Source of the DNA: Oikopleura dioica
Lineage: Eukaryota > Chordata > Appendicularia > Copelata > Oikopleuridae
Length of the DNA: 64,000 nucleotides
Reading direction: 5' to 3'
Assembly: GCA_907165135.1 (NCBI GenBank)
Contig: OU015566.1
Coordinates: 1,118,501 to 1,182,500, forward strand
Position 1 is the first letter of the stretch; every line of letters begins with the position of its first letter. Positions 21,358 through 33,441 of this stretch are shown here, one piece after another. The notes under the pieces are model-generated. The model was given only the letters and a program-made list of their open reading frames with translations. It did no database searches and was not told where the DNA came from. A program made the position numbers and the translations under genes.

Positions 21358-23405
21358 ATGCTTCGAATACCCGAGAAAAGACAAAAGAAGCTCTTTGCAG
21401 GTGAAAAATGCTCAATCTGCGACCGAGAAGCGAACGGAATCAAGTACAATGCGATCAGTTGCGATTCGTGTCGCGTTTTCTTCAGAAGGATCGTCCTTTC
21501 TATGGAGAAAAGTAACAAGACGCAGCTCCCGTGCATCCGGGTAACCTTTGATTAATGCAAACTCGTGTCCATTTCTTCATTTATCGATTCAGAACAAAAT
21601 GTCGAGCTCGTTATTTGGTCTTACAGCGAGAGAAGCATCACTCAAATGCCAACACTGTCGTTTCCTCGCCTGCACGAATGCGGGAATGTGCGCAGAATAC
21701 GTACAAGGTAACGATCTTCAAAATCAGATCGAGTTCTGACCATCTGATTTTACCCTATTTCGCCTTTCAAAAACCCGTTCAGGAACTGCTGCGTTTCGAA
21801 ACAAGAAGCGGAAAAGGGAAAGCTCCGGGGCCTCTCAAACGGGTGCAAGCTCACCAAATCGCGCACGCTTGACTTCGTCCGAAAACTCCCCCGCCGCCAG
21901 TCCTCAAAGTTCAAATATCTTCGACTTCAGCAGCAGAAGCCCGAGTCAGCAAGAGCAGACTTCAAATGCTCTTTATCGCGTTCCACCGGTGGTGCAAACA
22001 TTTTATACAGAATCGAGCGAGGTGCGAAGGCTCCTGTCATTCTGGGAAGATTACGCGGGCATACGAGCAACGAGCGAAATGAGCATGAACAGATTTCAGC
22101 AGAATATAAACGGGCGCTTTTTTGGCCCACCAAGTCCGCCTCAAGTCGCTACTATTTGCAGTCAGGTACGACTTAGATCTCCTTTCCGCTGTCGATATCT
22201 TGATATATCCAAAGTTCCCAAGATTTTGACATCTTTGGTCATTTATGAATATCTTGAATCCATTATGGAATACTATTAGTATTCGAAAAATGTCTACATT
22301 TTTACAGAGAAAAATTCATCAAACATCAAAAGATCGATTTCAATGAAACTAGTTAGCATCTGTGGACATTTTTCGACACTTATCTATCGTTTCGCTCCGC
22401 CTATCAAGGGTTGAAATCTCCGTCTGAACCCGCTTGAGATTGAGACTTTAGGTTCAGTGAACCTGAAGCGCTACGGTCCTTTTATATTATTAAATTATCA
22501 ACTGACTGCTAGACTGATCGTCCCGTTCTACGGCAGAAAGTAAGCGGCCTTCTCTTCTCCCATCTGGAAAAAGTCATGGGTTTCGTTGAATCGCTTCCAT
22601 TCGTGACGCAATTCTTTCCGGACAAACGCCAACGCGATCGAATCACAATGAGCTGTTTTGTCGAACTCATCGTTTTACGTTGGGCGGCGACGACGAATGC
22701 CCGTGCATCGATGATCACCGGCATAGACGGAGCCAACTTCAGTGTTGCCAAAACGGTCAGCGTCGGAAACAACTGGGGCGCCAAGTTCAAGGAGTATTTT
22801 CTGCTCTCTCAAAGGTCTGTTTTTGTTGAAAAATAGATTCAATATGAAAATTCAGAATTCGAGCGATCGGGGTCGACCAAGTCGATTTGAGCCTCATGGC
22901 CGGGCTCGTCCTCCTCACCTCCGATCGCCACGACGACCTCGACCAGCAACAACGAAACGCCTTATCATACGTTCAAGAGCTTTTTGCCACTGTGCTCTAC
23001 CAAAAAGCGAGCCAAGCGGGTCAATCGTCCAAAGTCCACAAAATCTTTTCCATCCTCTCTTCGATGCGCTCAAAAATCAAAAGTGTAAGATCTCGAATAC
23101 ATTTCAAGACGGACTCGCCAATCTGTGTAGAAAACCTGAGTCAGGGTTCCGAAAGAATCTTAAAAAAGCGACGGGTATTTTCGAAAACGCTGTTTTGGGA
23201 CCCTGACTAAGTTTTTCTACGCAGGTTGTTGGGCTCTAATTTTGAGAATGGCTCATTTTCTTCAGTTTTGAAAAAGTAATTTTAGCTTGACTTGACGCCT
23301 GTCTCCGGCTTTGAACGACGAATCATGCTTACTGACGATCTGACAATTAAAGGTTTGATTTTTACCTCGAATTATATGTTTTCTTAAATAAATTTTTCAG
23401 TTTGA
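21358..23405 (+). CDS. Divergent nuclear receptor 2 (DBD plus LBD)
   Basis: Second fast-evolving nuclear receptor. Exons: 21358-21540, 21593-21707, 21783-22165, 22513-22814, 22856-23084, 23286-23352, then a few codons to TGA at 23403-23405. DNA-binding domain: CSICDREANGIKYNAISC, CDSCRVFFRRIV (P-box CDSCRV, unusual), then CQHCRFLACTNAGM. The hinge is long and rich in Ser, Gln and Pro. LBD: EVRRLLSFWEDY, LFSHLEKVMGFVESLPFVTQ, CFVELIVLRWAA, AGLVLLTSDR and a helix 9-10 region YVQELFATVLYQ. All introns are GT-AG. The intron 23085-23285 carries a MITE. The C-terminal exon is uncertain: the frame TIPELLMTQ just after the last acceptor looks like an AF-2 helix but is one base out of frame, so either the end is truncated or the last junction is misread. 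Confidence 0.82.
22166..22512. other. Long intron of nuclear receptor 2
   Basis: A 347-bp GT-AG intron, several times the local norm, AT-rich with scattered GATATCTTGATA-type inverted motifs. No ORF or recognisable mobile element end was found. Confidence 0.55.
23124..23225. mobile_element. MITE, AACCTGAGTCAGGGT family (copy in receptor intron)
   Basis: Inverted repeats GTGTAGAAAACCTGAGTCAG and its near inverse ending TTTCTACGC bound about 100 bp. It is the same family as 4064-4155 and also lies wholly inside an intron. Confidence 0.75.
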
Positions 23406-24088
23406 CAATTCCTGAACTGTTGATGACGCAAAAAAAAGGAAGAAAAATCTTTCAAATCGAATATTTCGTCTGCTGTTAATTACAGCCTGTTATATTTATA
23501 AATTCAAAAATATTGTTCTTATTCTGACTCAACAATTATTTGTTTATTTAATAATTGATAAAAAGATAGTTGAATCGTCGGTGCTTAAAATTGTTTCATC
23601 CATACCTTGTCTTCTTATTGTTACTATATATTTTTCGCATCATGTTGGTTTTCTCAGAAGTTGACTTTTGAACATCATTATTTATAAGTAAAATAGTTCA
23701 ACCTTAATTCAAGATTTACCACTTTTATGACGAGACGAATTCGAAGTATCTATAAAAGGATGATAAAATAGAAAGTTGAGCATAAGAAGAAACTTTTAAT
23801 TTTATTAATTTAAAAGTCTCCTTTGAACCTATCTAACCGGTTATATTTATGGTGGGGTCTACCCTCAAAACATGATCAATATTCAGAAATAAGAAGCAAG
23901 GTCAATATCTCAAAGATATAATATTTAAACGGTGCTCTTTCCATCCTTTTCGTTTTTTGTTTTTCTTCTTTCTTTTCTCCTCCCAATCTCTTCAAGCTTT
24001 CATTCGAGTGTTACAGTGTGTGTACTAGTTCCTCAAGTTTATTTCAATCATCCATATTTAATTTCCTGAATTATGAATTATTGCCAGA

Positions 24089-27055
24089 AATGCTAAAAAT
24101 ACCATCATTCTCAATGTTAATTTTCATCTGATTGATTTACTGTTTTCTTGCTTTGGTTGAATAAATTTATGATCAATTTAGAAAAAAAAACACAAATAAA
24201 AAAAAAGAAGAAAATTGATAAAAAAATTTCTTCTTTTATTGAAATTTCAAATTTTTATTTGCAATTTTTATGCAGGTTCGATATTAAAATTAATTTCCAG
24301 CGCTTACAAGTCTTCAACTAAGCCTAATAAGTAGGGGAAATCACTAATAATTGAGCTTTTTTTTGGGCTTAGTAGGGTAGGCATATAATACAGTTTTAGA
24401 TAGCCCAAAAGCTGGGGATCATTTTGACTATTGATACTGGGGGGTGATCTCGTACCCTGAGGGCATTTAGGTACCTCCAAAGTCCCAAAATCTGGCCAAC
24501 TTCGGAAATTTGAATTTTTAAGTGCCTGGAGTGGCCTTTCAGAGCCAGCGACTATGCTAGAATTGTAGCCCAGGCTCTGACGGTCATTTTGAGATATAGA
24601 AAAGTACTGAGACCCCCGGGTTCCTGAGGAGCTAGAGGCCCTTGAAGTTGGGGAACTCGACAAAAAATGAGTACTTTTTCACAAAAGTACACTATTTGTG
24701 TCACAAATGCCTCCCAAAGACTTTTTATCTATGCTTCTTCATGAAAATATGTTCGAGAAAATATTTGGGGTCATCCGAGGTCACTCTAGGTCAGAAATTA
24801 TGAAAAATTTAGAAAAACTGTCATTAGTGACCCGATCTGACCTCAGATGACCCCAAATGATTTCTCGAACATATTTTCATGAAGAAGCATAGATAAAAAG
24901 TCTTTGGGAGGCATTTGTGACACAAATAGTGTACTTTTTGTGAAAAAGTACTCATTTTTTGTCGAGTTCCCCAACTTCAAGGGCCTCTAGCTCCTCAGGA
25001 ACCCGGGGGTCTCAGTACTTTTCTATATCTCAAAATGACCGTCAGAGCCTGGGCTACAATTCTAGCATAGTCGCTGGCTCTGAAAGGCCACTCCAGGCAC
25101 TTAAAAATTCAAATTTCCGAAGTTGGCCAGATTTTGGGACTTTGGAGGTACCTAAATGCCCTCAGGGTACGAGATCACCCCCAGTATCAATAGTCAAAAT
25201 GATCCCCAGCTTTTGGGCTATCTAAAACTGTATTATATGCCTACCCTACTAAGCCCAAAAAAGCTCAATTATTAGTGATTTCCCTACTTATTAGGCTTAG
25301 TTGAAGACTTGTAAGCGCTGGAAATTAATTTTAATATCGAACCTGCATAAAAATTGCAAATAAAAATTTGAAATTTCAATAAAAGAAGAAATTTTTTATC
25401 AATTTTCTTCTTTTTTATTTGTGTTTTTCTAAATTGATCATAAATTTATTCAACCAAAGCAAGAAAACAGTAAATCAATCAGATGAAATGCTAAAAATAC
25501 CATCATTCTCAATGTTAATTTTCATCTGATTGATTTACTGTTTTCTTGCTTTGGTTGAATAAATTTATGATCAATTTAGAAAAAACACAAATAAAAAAAG
25601 AAGAAAATTGATAAAAATTTCTTCTTTTATTGAAATTTCAAATTTTTATTTGCAATTTTTATGCAGGTTCGATATTAAAATTAATTTCCAGCGCTTACAA
25701 GTCTTCAACTAAGCCTAATAAGTAGGGAAATCACTAATAATTGAGCTTTTTTGGGCTTAGTAGGGTAGGCATATAATACAGTTTTAGATAGCCCAAAAGC
25801 TGGGGATCATTTTGACTATTGATACTGGGGGTGATCTCGTACCCTGAGGGCATTTAGGTACCTCCAAAGTCCCAAAATCTGGCCAACTTCGGAAATTTGA
25901 ATTTTTAAGTGCCTGGAGTGGCCTTTCAGAGCCAGCGACTATGCTAGAATTGTAGCCCAGGCTCTGACGGTCATTTTGAGATATAGAAAAGTACTGAGAC
26001 CCCCGGGTTCCTGAGGAGCTAGAGGCCCTTGAAGTTGGGGAACTCGACAAAAATGAGTACTTTTTCACAAAAGTACACTATTTGTGTCACAAATGCCTCC
26101 CAAAGACTTTTTATCTATGCTTCTTCATGAAAATATGTTCGAGAAATCATTTGGGGTCATCTGAGGTCAGATCGGGTCACTAATGACAGTTTTTCTAAAT
26201 TTTTCATAATTTCTGACCTAGAGTGACCTCGGATGACCCCAAATATTTTCTCGAACATATTTTCATGAAGAAGCATAGATAAAAAGTCTTTGGGAGGCAT
26301 TTGTGACACAAATAGTGTACTTTTGTGAAAAAGTACTCATTTTTTGTCGAGTTCCCCAACTTCAAGGGCCTCTAGCTCCTCAGGAACCCGGGGGTCTCAG
26401 TACTTTTCTATATCTCAAAATGACCGTCAGAGCCTGGGCTACAATTCTAGCATAGTCGCTGGCTCTGAAAGGCCACTCCAGGCACTTAAAAATTCAAATT
26501 TCCGAAGTTGGCCAGATTTTGGGACTTTGGAGGTACCTAAATGCCCTCAGGGTACGAGATCACCCCCCAGTATCAATAGTCAAAATGATCCCCAGCTTCT
26601 GGGCTATCTAAAACTGTATTATATGCCTACCCTACTAAGCCCAAAAAAAAGCTCAATTATTAGTGATTTCCCCTACTTATTAGGCTTAGTTGAAGACTTG
26701 TAAGCGCTGGAAATTAATTTTAATATCGAACCTGCATAAAAATTGCAAATAAAAATTTGAAATTTCAATAAAAGAAGAAATTTTTTTATCAATTTTCTTC
26801 TTTTTTTTTATTTGTGTTTTTTTTTCTAAATTGATCATAAATTTATTCAACCAAAGCAAGAAAACAGTAAATCAATCAGATGAAATGCTAAAAATACCAT
26901 CATTCTCAATGTTAATTTTCATCTGATTGATTTACTGTTTTCTTGCTTTGGTTGAATAAATTTATGATCAATTTGATCAAAACTGTATTATATGCCTACC
27001 CTACTAAGCCCAAAAAAAAGCTCAATTATTAGTGATTTCCCCTACTAATAAGATT
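24089..27055. repeat. Fourfold palindrome (two tandem foldbacks)
   Basis: An arm of about 600 bp occurs four times in alternating orientation (about 24130-24770, 24860-25480, 25550-26140, 26240-26880), followed by a partial fifth piece to about 27055. Spacers: S1 (ATGCTAAAAATACCATCATT...) at about 24090, 25490 and 26885; S2 (TTGGGGTCATCCGAGGTCAC...) between arms 1-2, and the reverse complement of S2 between arms 3-4. Copies differ mainly in homopolymer length. Open frames in it are mirror images of each other and not genes. No transposon gene is seen. Confidence 0.9.
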
Positions 27056-27944
27056 TCTTCTCCGCGCAGCTGCTAGAATTGAATAGCTAGAATCGAATAA
27101 ATTTGGCGGTGGAAATACAATTTCAAGTTTGTTCGCGCTCGGTTGCGCTTATCCGCAAAATGCACCTGTTGATAACACCGGCCGCACTACGCCATCCACG
27201 CTTACAAATACACTGATAACAAAATAATGTACAAAAAGTAACCGCAACAGTATGTCACCTGCTTCCTTTGGTTTTCAAAACTCTTGCGCGCTGGGAACGC
27301 GCCGTAAAAAGTTAAAACTTGGCTGCTGATTGTTTCAGAAAAATATATTTATTATTCCATTTATTATTCGATCCTTATTTTTGGTTATTATTGAGAAATT
27401 TCGCGGTTTTGAAAAACTTCTGAAATCAACACCTTCAAAGGGTAAAAATGTAATTATTCATGACGCGGAGGATCACGTCGTTATTTCAGCTGGTGGCGCT
27501 CATCACGTTTTGGAGGTGGCGCGGCGCCATCTCATTTTTTTTTCTTGCGCTTCTTTTTTTACACCTTCGAGCAATCTTTATTTTTACGCGATTATTTTTG
27601 TTTTGGCGTTCAATTTCTTCCCAGAGAATAAGAAAAATATCAAGAATTTGAAAGATCGACAAAGCTGCGGCAGAAAAAGCAAGAGAGCACCTTCTGTCAG
27701 ATTGCGCCAATATTTGAGAAAACTGGTTGCGAGATAAATTTCCCGGCTGATGAATTACGACTGATTTAATATACACGCGCTTCTGTATTTCGCCGAGAAG
27801 GACAGAGAAGATAGAAGAATGAAGATAAGATGGAGTGTGATATTGAACATAGCGCTTGCAACCCTGCAAACTGCGAGCAGATACAAACGGCAGCACAGTC
27901 AACTTGCCAGTAGGAATCATGGTTCGTAAAGTCAATATTTGACG
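27056..27944. other. Intergenic before hAT-like element 2
   Basis: About 0.9 kb with a fragment of the palindrome arm at its left edge and short ORFs of no recognisable family. It could hold missing 5' exons of the SMOC-like gene at 30.4 kb, but I could not find a match. Confidence 0.4.
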
Positions 27945-27952
27945 GCGGAAGT

Positions 27953-29991
27953 CAGTGTTGGAAAACCCGCAACATTTCCCGCGGGCGCGGGCGGGCGCGG
28001 GGGCCGATTTCAAAATTTTCCGCGGGTGCGGGCGGGCGCGGGGGCCAATTCCAAAATTTCCTGCGGGTCCGGGCGGGCGCGGGGGCCAACTCAAAAATTT
28101 CGTGCGGGTCCGGGCGGGCGCGGGCGGGGGCCCCGCAGATTTTCGCGCCCGCGGGCGCCCGGGGGGTGGAGGGCGCCCGTAACCCTCGCGTCCGCAAGCC
28201 CCGCGAGTTCAGAAATCAGCAAATAAAAAAAATAATTTTTGATAAAAACCATAATAGAGTTATAAACTAAGATAATTTGAATTTTTCAAACGATGGGTGT
28301 GGGTGGGGTTGGGGACAAAACTGAGATTGATCAACTAAGAGTTCCCAGCCATTGTCAAGCCCCTTAAATTCAAGAATCATGGAACAGGGCTGAGACGGCC
28401 CGAAGTGCCGTCAAGCCCCTTAAATTCAAAATCATGGAACAGGGCTGAGACGGCCCGAAGGGCCGTCAAGCCCTTAAATTCAAAAATCATGGAACAGGGC
28501 TGAGACGGCCCGAAGGGCCGTCAAGCCCTTAAATTCAAAATCATGGAACAGGGCTGAGACGGCCCGAAGGGCCGTCAAGCCCCTTAAATTCAAAATCATG
28601 GAACAGGGCTGAGACGGCCCGAAGGGCCGTCAAGCCCTTAAATTCAAAATCATGGAACAGGGCTGAGACGGCCCGAAGGGCCGTCAAGCCCTTAAATTCA
28701 AAATCATGGAACAGGGCTGAGACGGCCCGAAGGGCCGTCAAGCCCTTAAATTCAAAATCATGGAACAGGGCTGAGACGGCCCGAAGGGCCGTCAAGCCCT
28801 TAAATTCACAAATCATGGAACAGGGCTGAGACGGCCCGAAGGGCCGTCAAGCCCCTTAAATTCAAAAATCATGGAACAGGGCTGAGACGGCCGGAAGGGC
28901 CGTCAAGCCCCTTAAATTCAAAATCATGGAACAGGGCTGAGACGGCCCGAAGGGCCGTCAAGCCCCTTAAATTCAAAAATCATGGAACAGGGCTGAGACG
29001 GCCCGAAGGGCCGTCAAGCCCTTAAATTCAAAATCATGGAACAGGGCTGAGACGGCCCGAAGGGCCGTCAAGCCCTTAAATTCAAAAATCATGGAACAGG
29101 GCTGAGACGGCCCGAAGGGCCGTCAAGCCCCTTAAATTCAAAAATCATGGAACAGGGCTGAGACGGCCCGAAGGGCCGTCAAGCCCTTAAATTCAAAATC
29201 ATGGAACAGGGCTGAGACGGCCCGAAGGGCCGTCAAGCCCTTAAATTCAAAAATCATGGAACAGGGCTGAGACGGCCCGAAGGGCCGTCAAGCCCCTTAA
29301 ATTCAAAAATCATGGAACAGGGCTGAGACGGCCCGAAGGCGGAAAAAATCGCGATTTTCACGCTTAGTACTATTTATACCCATTTTTACATGGGCAAACA
29401 TTTCGGGTTAAGATGTTTGTTAAGAGATAGTGTGATACATCAAAATGATTCTCAGAAAGCTGGGAATATATGGCACAAAAACTTTTTAACGCCCATTTTT
29501 CTCTTTTCTTCCATTTTGGTCACTAGACTGGGATGGACACTAGGTTCATGTTCGAGTTTAGGTTTCGGGCTCTGTTTTGGTTTGGGTTAAGCTTTGGTTT
29601 CGGGCATTCTATTGATCAAACGATGGCATTAAAATCCATGTGCCATACATGCCACAATTGTCGTCGGCGGGTGAAATTCCGGTTTGTCGTTGTAAGGTTA
29701 ACATGCCATGAGACCTGTGATAAAGAGAGGGGAATCGGCCATTTGGCCGTCAAGCTCAATTTAAATTCAAGGCGAGGGCAGGGAATGATAACAACGCCCG
29801 GGGGCCCCGGGCGGCTGAAAAAAATTTGTACGGGCGCGGGCGGGCGCGGGGGCCAAATCAGAAATTTTTTGCGGTCGCGGGCGGGCGCGGGGGCCAGATC
29901 CGAAATTTTTTGCGGGTACGGGGGGCGCGGGCGCCCGCAGCCCCCGCCCGCCGCCCCCGCGGGGTTCGCGGGCGGGTTTTTTCCAACACTG
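27953..29991. mobile_element. Non-autonomous hAT-like element 2 with minisatellite
   Basis: 2.0-kb element. Ends CAGTGTTGGAAAACCCGC and (inverse) CAGTGTTGGAAAAAACCCGC are flanked by identical 8-bp duplications GCGGAAGT (27945-27952 and 29992-29999). Sub-terminal blocks at 27970-28200 and 29800-29960 are extremely GC-rich (repeats of GCGGGCGCGGGGGCC separated by AAATTT), in inverted orientation. The interior has a unique module (GATGGGTGTGGGTGGGGTTG...) leading into the minisatellite. No transposase. Confidence 0.88.
28350..29335. repeat. Minisatellite array, 18 units of ~54-56 bp
   Basis: Eighteen units of GGAACAGGGCTGAGACGGCC, CGAAGGGCCGTCAAGCCC and TTAAATTCAAAATCAT. Same hairpin core as the array at 19150-20620, but a different linker (TTAAATTCAAAATCATGG rather than TTAAATTTAATAATCAAGG). 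A run of exact 54-bp units gives a repeating open frame on the minus strand, which is a by-product of unit length rather than a gene. Confidence 0.95.
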
Positions 29992-30243
29992 GCGGAAGTG
30001 AACTTGATGATTTGGGGATTTTCGAAATGACAGTTTTTCTGATACACCTCATTGTCAAAAAAACTTTCGATTCTTCCGTTCTTTTTTTCGTTTCTTCTAT
30101 CGATTCTTCCCTAAAAAGATTCAATGATCGCAATTTTTCTTCGAGAAATTTTTTTGAAAAAACTGAAAATAATTCATCAAATTTATGAATTTTATTTTTT
30201 GATCCGTAAACTCAAAAAAAATTGATCATTTTTTTCTTTTCTT

Positions 30244-30335
30244 AGCTCAATTACTAACCCTAACCCTAAGTCTTCTTCTTTTTCTGACTCTTACTCCCTT
30301 ACCCTAACTCTGGCAAACCCTAACCTAACCCTAAC
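30244..30335. repeat. Degenerate interstitial telomere-like repeats
   Basis: Scattered CTAACCCTAACCCTAA, CCCTTACCCTAACTC and ACCCTAACCTAACCCTAACC. The animal telomere repeat is TTAGGG. Shorter runs occur near 4050 and 10493-10530. Likely old double-strand break repair scars or simple repeats. Confidence 0.6.
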
Positions 30336-30402
30336 CTTAATTCATCAAACTAATAAATGAGATAATGAATATTCCCCCTGTCTTTTACCAACCCACAAAA
30401 GC

Positions 30403-33032
30403 ATGGATACAAAATCAGAAATCGACCTTGGCGAAGTCTCTTGCGCTGAACTTTACACCGGAATTACCTGTTGGTGCAAAAAGAAGCAAGTAGAAGTGAA
30501 GAATTTCAAATACGTCGTCATAAGGCGGAAAATCTTTCGCGAGAAAAAATACGGTCGAAACTTGAGTTGCCAAGAATTGGTCAGTATTCAAAGCGATATG
30601 AGCAGACTCGGTCGAAGAAAGTTGGGATCAACATCTTTTTATCGTCAATTTCTTCATTTCTCGATTTCTTTTGCCAAGTCATTGAAAGTTGATCCCTTCT
30701 AGGAAGATAGATTCGTGCCCTGAAAAGTCGCGCGCTGACTTCAACACGAAATTGAAGCAATTTTTCATGAGCAGAAGCGGTGCAGCTGACATCGGCGCCG
30801 CCATTCAACGCCACTTTATCAAGGTCGACACGAACGGCGATCAGCTTGTGTCGAGGAAAGAGATCAAGGTTCGGGTTAAAAGAAGAACTATGCTTATTAT
30901 GATGGGTTGGAGTCCGGAACCAACAAAAATTTTCGACAAATTTTGCGTCGGCGGTTGCTGATTGGCTGGTTGGCCGAATCCGGGCTTCTGATTGGTTGAA
31001 AATTTGGGAAGGTGTCTGGAACCGACAAAAAATTTCGACAAATTTTTCGTGGAAATTTTCAACCAATCAGAAGCCTGGATTCGGCAGACTGGCCGAATAA
31101 TTTATTTTATTTCATCCCAATGAGCGGCCGAGTAGCCGCCCGCGCAAGATTTGTCGAAATTTTTTGTCGGTTCCAGAAACCTCCCCATTAATAATGCAAT
31201 CATAATGATTGCTTCATTTAACCCCGTCAAAGTCATTCTTCCATGAGATCAAAAAAGAAGCAACATTCAACTCGCGTGATCGTGGATGTTTCTCAAGTTT
31301 GATTTCTCGCTGTGACTTCACAAACGGAGCTTCGAAGAATAAACTGACTCTGGTCGAATGGAGCAAATGCTTCGATCTGCCTACACAGGTTCATTCATTC
31401 CTTCTTCTTCAACCATTCATTTCTTCTTTAGCACGCGCCAATTCCTTCATCGGATCCAAAGTCAATCATCGATCTTCTCAAGCAAGGTGAAATCACTCTT
31501 CCCCCTCGAGAATCAAAAAAGTCTTCAGTCGACGAACCGGTGACCTCATCTCCAAGCGGAGTCCTCCCGCCAGGAGTGACGCAAATTGTCACCGATCGTC
31601 GCTCAGGAAGCGCATCATCTTCCGCCCGGGTACCATGTTTTTCTGAGAAAGAGACGATCGCCAACTGCCATAAAACTCAGAGGACATCCTCCAAAGTATC
31701 CGCTCCGAAGTTTACGAATGGCAAACTGGGGGTTTCTTCTAGTGACCAGGAAAGGAATTTGAACTCTTATCTGTTCGAAAAATCTTATTCGAGAAGCCGC
31801 TTGCGGCTTCGAGTCAAAAAGAATCGGAGCCGCGGGTAGCGCGGCTTGTCCGTCTTGTTTACTCGAAGCCGCAAGCGGCCTCTTGATTTTCATCCCTTTA
31901 AAATCCCGAAAAGCTCTGTCGTCCCCTCCCATCTTGCAGCATTTCCGAGCCCCGACTTTGGCGACGAATTCAGTGCGACGCAGAAAGCAGTCTTTGCTGG
32001 TGTGTGGACACAAAAACAGGCGCTGTGGACAACAATTATCGAGTCAACACGCGAAAAGGATCCGCCGGTGGCCTCCGATGTCGGGACGGGTTCGCAAGTT
32101 ATTAATTACCCTTTTTGTTATTTCTTGTGAATTTGCTTCGAGCCGCCAATCGAGTGATAGTGGAATTTCTGGCTGTTCTGCGAATGTTTTTGAAAATGTT
32201 CAGCGAAAATTGGGCGACTTGATGGAGGAGCATTTTCGATCTCATCCGGAGACGCAGGTTTCTGTCATGATGGAGAATAATGAAATCATGGCCAAATATC
32301 GACACAAAGGTAATCTAAAAACAAGTTCCTCTTTCTTCATTCGGAATGAATCATTCCATTTTAGGAGCTTTGCCTGCCGCTTGGTTTTTCAGCGTTCACG
32401 ACACTTCAACCCGTCGGAAAAGAAAAGATACTCGTGGAAAAGACAATGTTTGGCGAAAATCAGAGCAAATGACGGTCAGGCTAAAATTGACGGAAATCCT
32501 GAGAAATCTCGAAAGCGCGAAATGCATCCGACGATTTATTTCCTACTGTGATTCGATTGGCACTGGTCGGACTGATCGGAGAATTGGGGTAAAATGGGAA
32601 TTCAGTGGGGTTTGATTAAAAATTATTTTAGAAAACAGATTTCATCGAATGCATCGATAAAAATCACATCCGCCATGTTGATACTCAAAAAGATTCATCA
32701 ACTTACCAAGTAAGATGACGCTCATTTTCCCTCATTTTCTGACGAAATCAATTTAAGTTAGTGCATTTTCTGATTACCAATAAGATCGCTGTTTCTGGCC
32801 TACCGGCCAATCGAAACCCTGATCCATAATAATTTCTTTTAATTGGTTACCCACCATTTTCGGGTTATACCAATTTATGGAAGTGATTTTATGGATCAGG
32901 GTTTTGATTGGTCGGTAGGCCAAATACAGCAATCTTATTGGTTATTAGAAATGCAATTCCATAAATCGGTTTATGGCTCATTTTCACGGTTTTTAGCAAT
33001 ACTTCAACAAACTTCAAGGAAAATCAAGATGA
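30403..33032 (+). CDS. SMOC/SPARC-like secreted protein, thyroglobulin-1 and EF-hand modules
   Basis: Likely extracellular matrix calcium-binding protein. Exons: 30403-30579, 30707-30868, 31233-31388, 31432-31695, 31914-32089, 32143-32309, 32365-32588, 32632-32709, 32997-33032. Order: end of a thyroglobulin type-1 module (ITCWCKKKQ); an EC-like module with EF-hand VDTNGDQLVSRKE and the paired ISRCDFTNG...LTLVEWSKCF; a Ser/Pro linker; a full thyroglobulin-1 module (VPCFSEKE ... IQCDAESSLCWCVDTKTG ... LRC); a second EC-like module (FENVQRKLGDLMEEHF, CIRRFISYCDS). So the TY1-EC pair seems duplicated. No signal peptide is seen before 30403, so 5' exons are probably missing, perhaps beyond hAT-like element 2. 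One acceptor (30706) and the intron 31696-31913, which holds GC-rich hairpins, were chosen by frame. Confidence 0.75.
30905..31190. mobile_element. Composite MITE, GACAAAAAATTTCGACAA family
   Basis: Lies in the SMOC-like intron 30869-31232. Inverted arms GGAACCGACAAAAAATTTCG and CGAAATTTTTTGTCGGTTCC with internal GATTGGCTGGTTGGCCGAAT. Two nested or tandem copies appear. Other copies are at about 33629-33775, 55583-55733 and 59945-60090, all inside introns. Confidence 0.75.
32775..32950. mobile_element. MITE, GGTAGGCCAAATAC family
   Basis: Inverted arms CCTACCGGCCAATCGAAACC and GGTTTTGATTGGTCGGTAGG in the last intron of the SMOC-like gene (32710-32996). Related copies lie at about 40600-40680 (intergenic, partial) and 61625-61745 (trypsin intron). 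Confidence 0.65.
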
Positions 33033-33441
33033 TCCAATTCGACATTCCTACTCTTATCAAAAAATATTATTGTTCACTATTTCTATTTAGGATATTTTTT
33101 TCGTGGAATAAAAAAAGAGTACTGCCAAGAGTGAAATTGTCGTTTTTGCATATGTTTTACTTCCTCCGTTCAAAGCGTGGCGATCATTCGCCAAAACAGC
33201 TTTCATTTTCGATGACATGCTAAAGCAACAGCTCTAATAGAATGAAAACAAGGTGCGAAAATGATTCCCAGAAGCCGTCAATCTCGACCGCCCGGTTAGA
33301 ACTCGGCGCGCGCTCCGACAAAATAAAATAAATCAGAAATCAATTATAAAGGCCGCTATCGTCTTCATTCGCGATCCAGTTTCGTATTTGAAGCAAAATT
33401 TATTCATTTTTTTCTTTGAGAGATAATTTCGAGAAGAGAAA

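Noticed and set aside
24304-26703. Four mirrored ORFs starting SSSPTSRASSSSGTRG
   Set aside because: They are the same arm of a palindrome read four times, have no ATG at the proposed start in most copies, differ at homopolymers, and show no domain.
28541-28816. Repetitive ORF with FEFKGLTALRAVSALFHD units
   Set aside because: It results from exact 54-bp minisatellite units and breaks wherever the unit is 55 or 56 bp.
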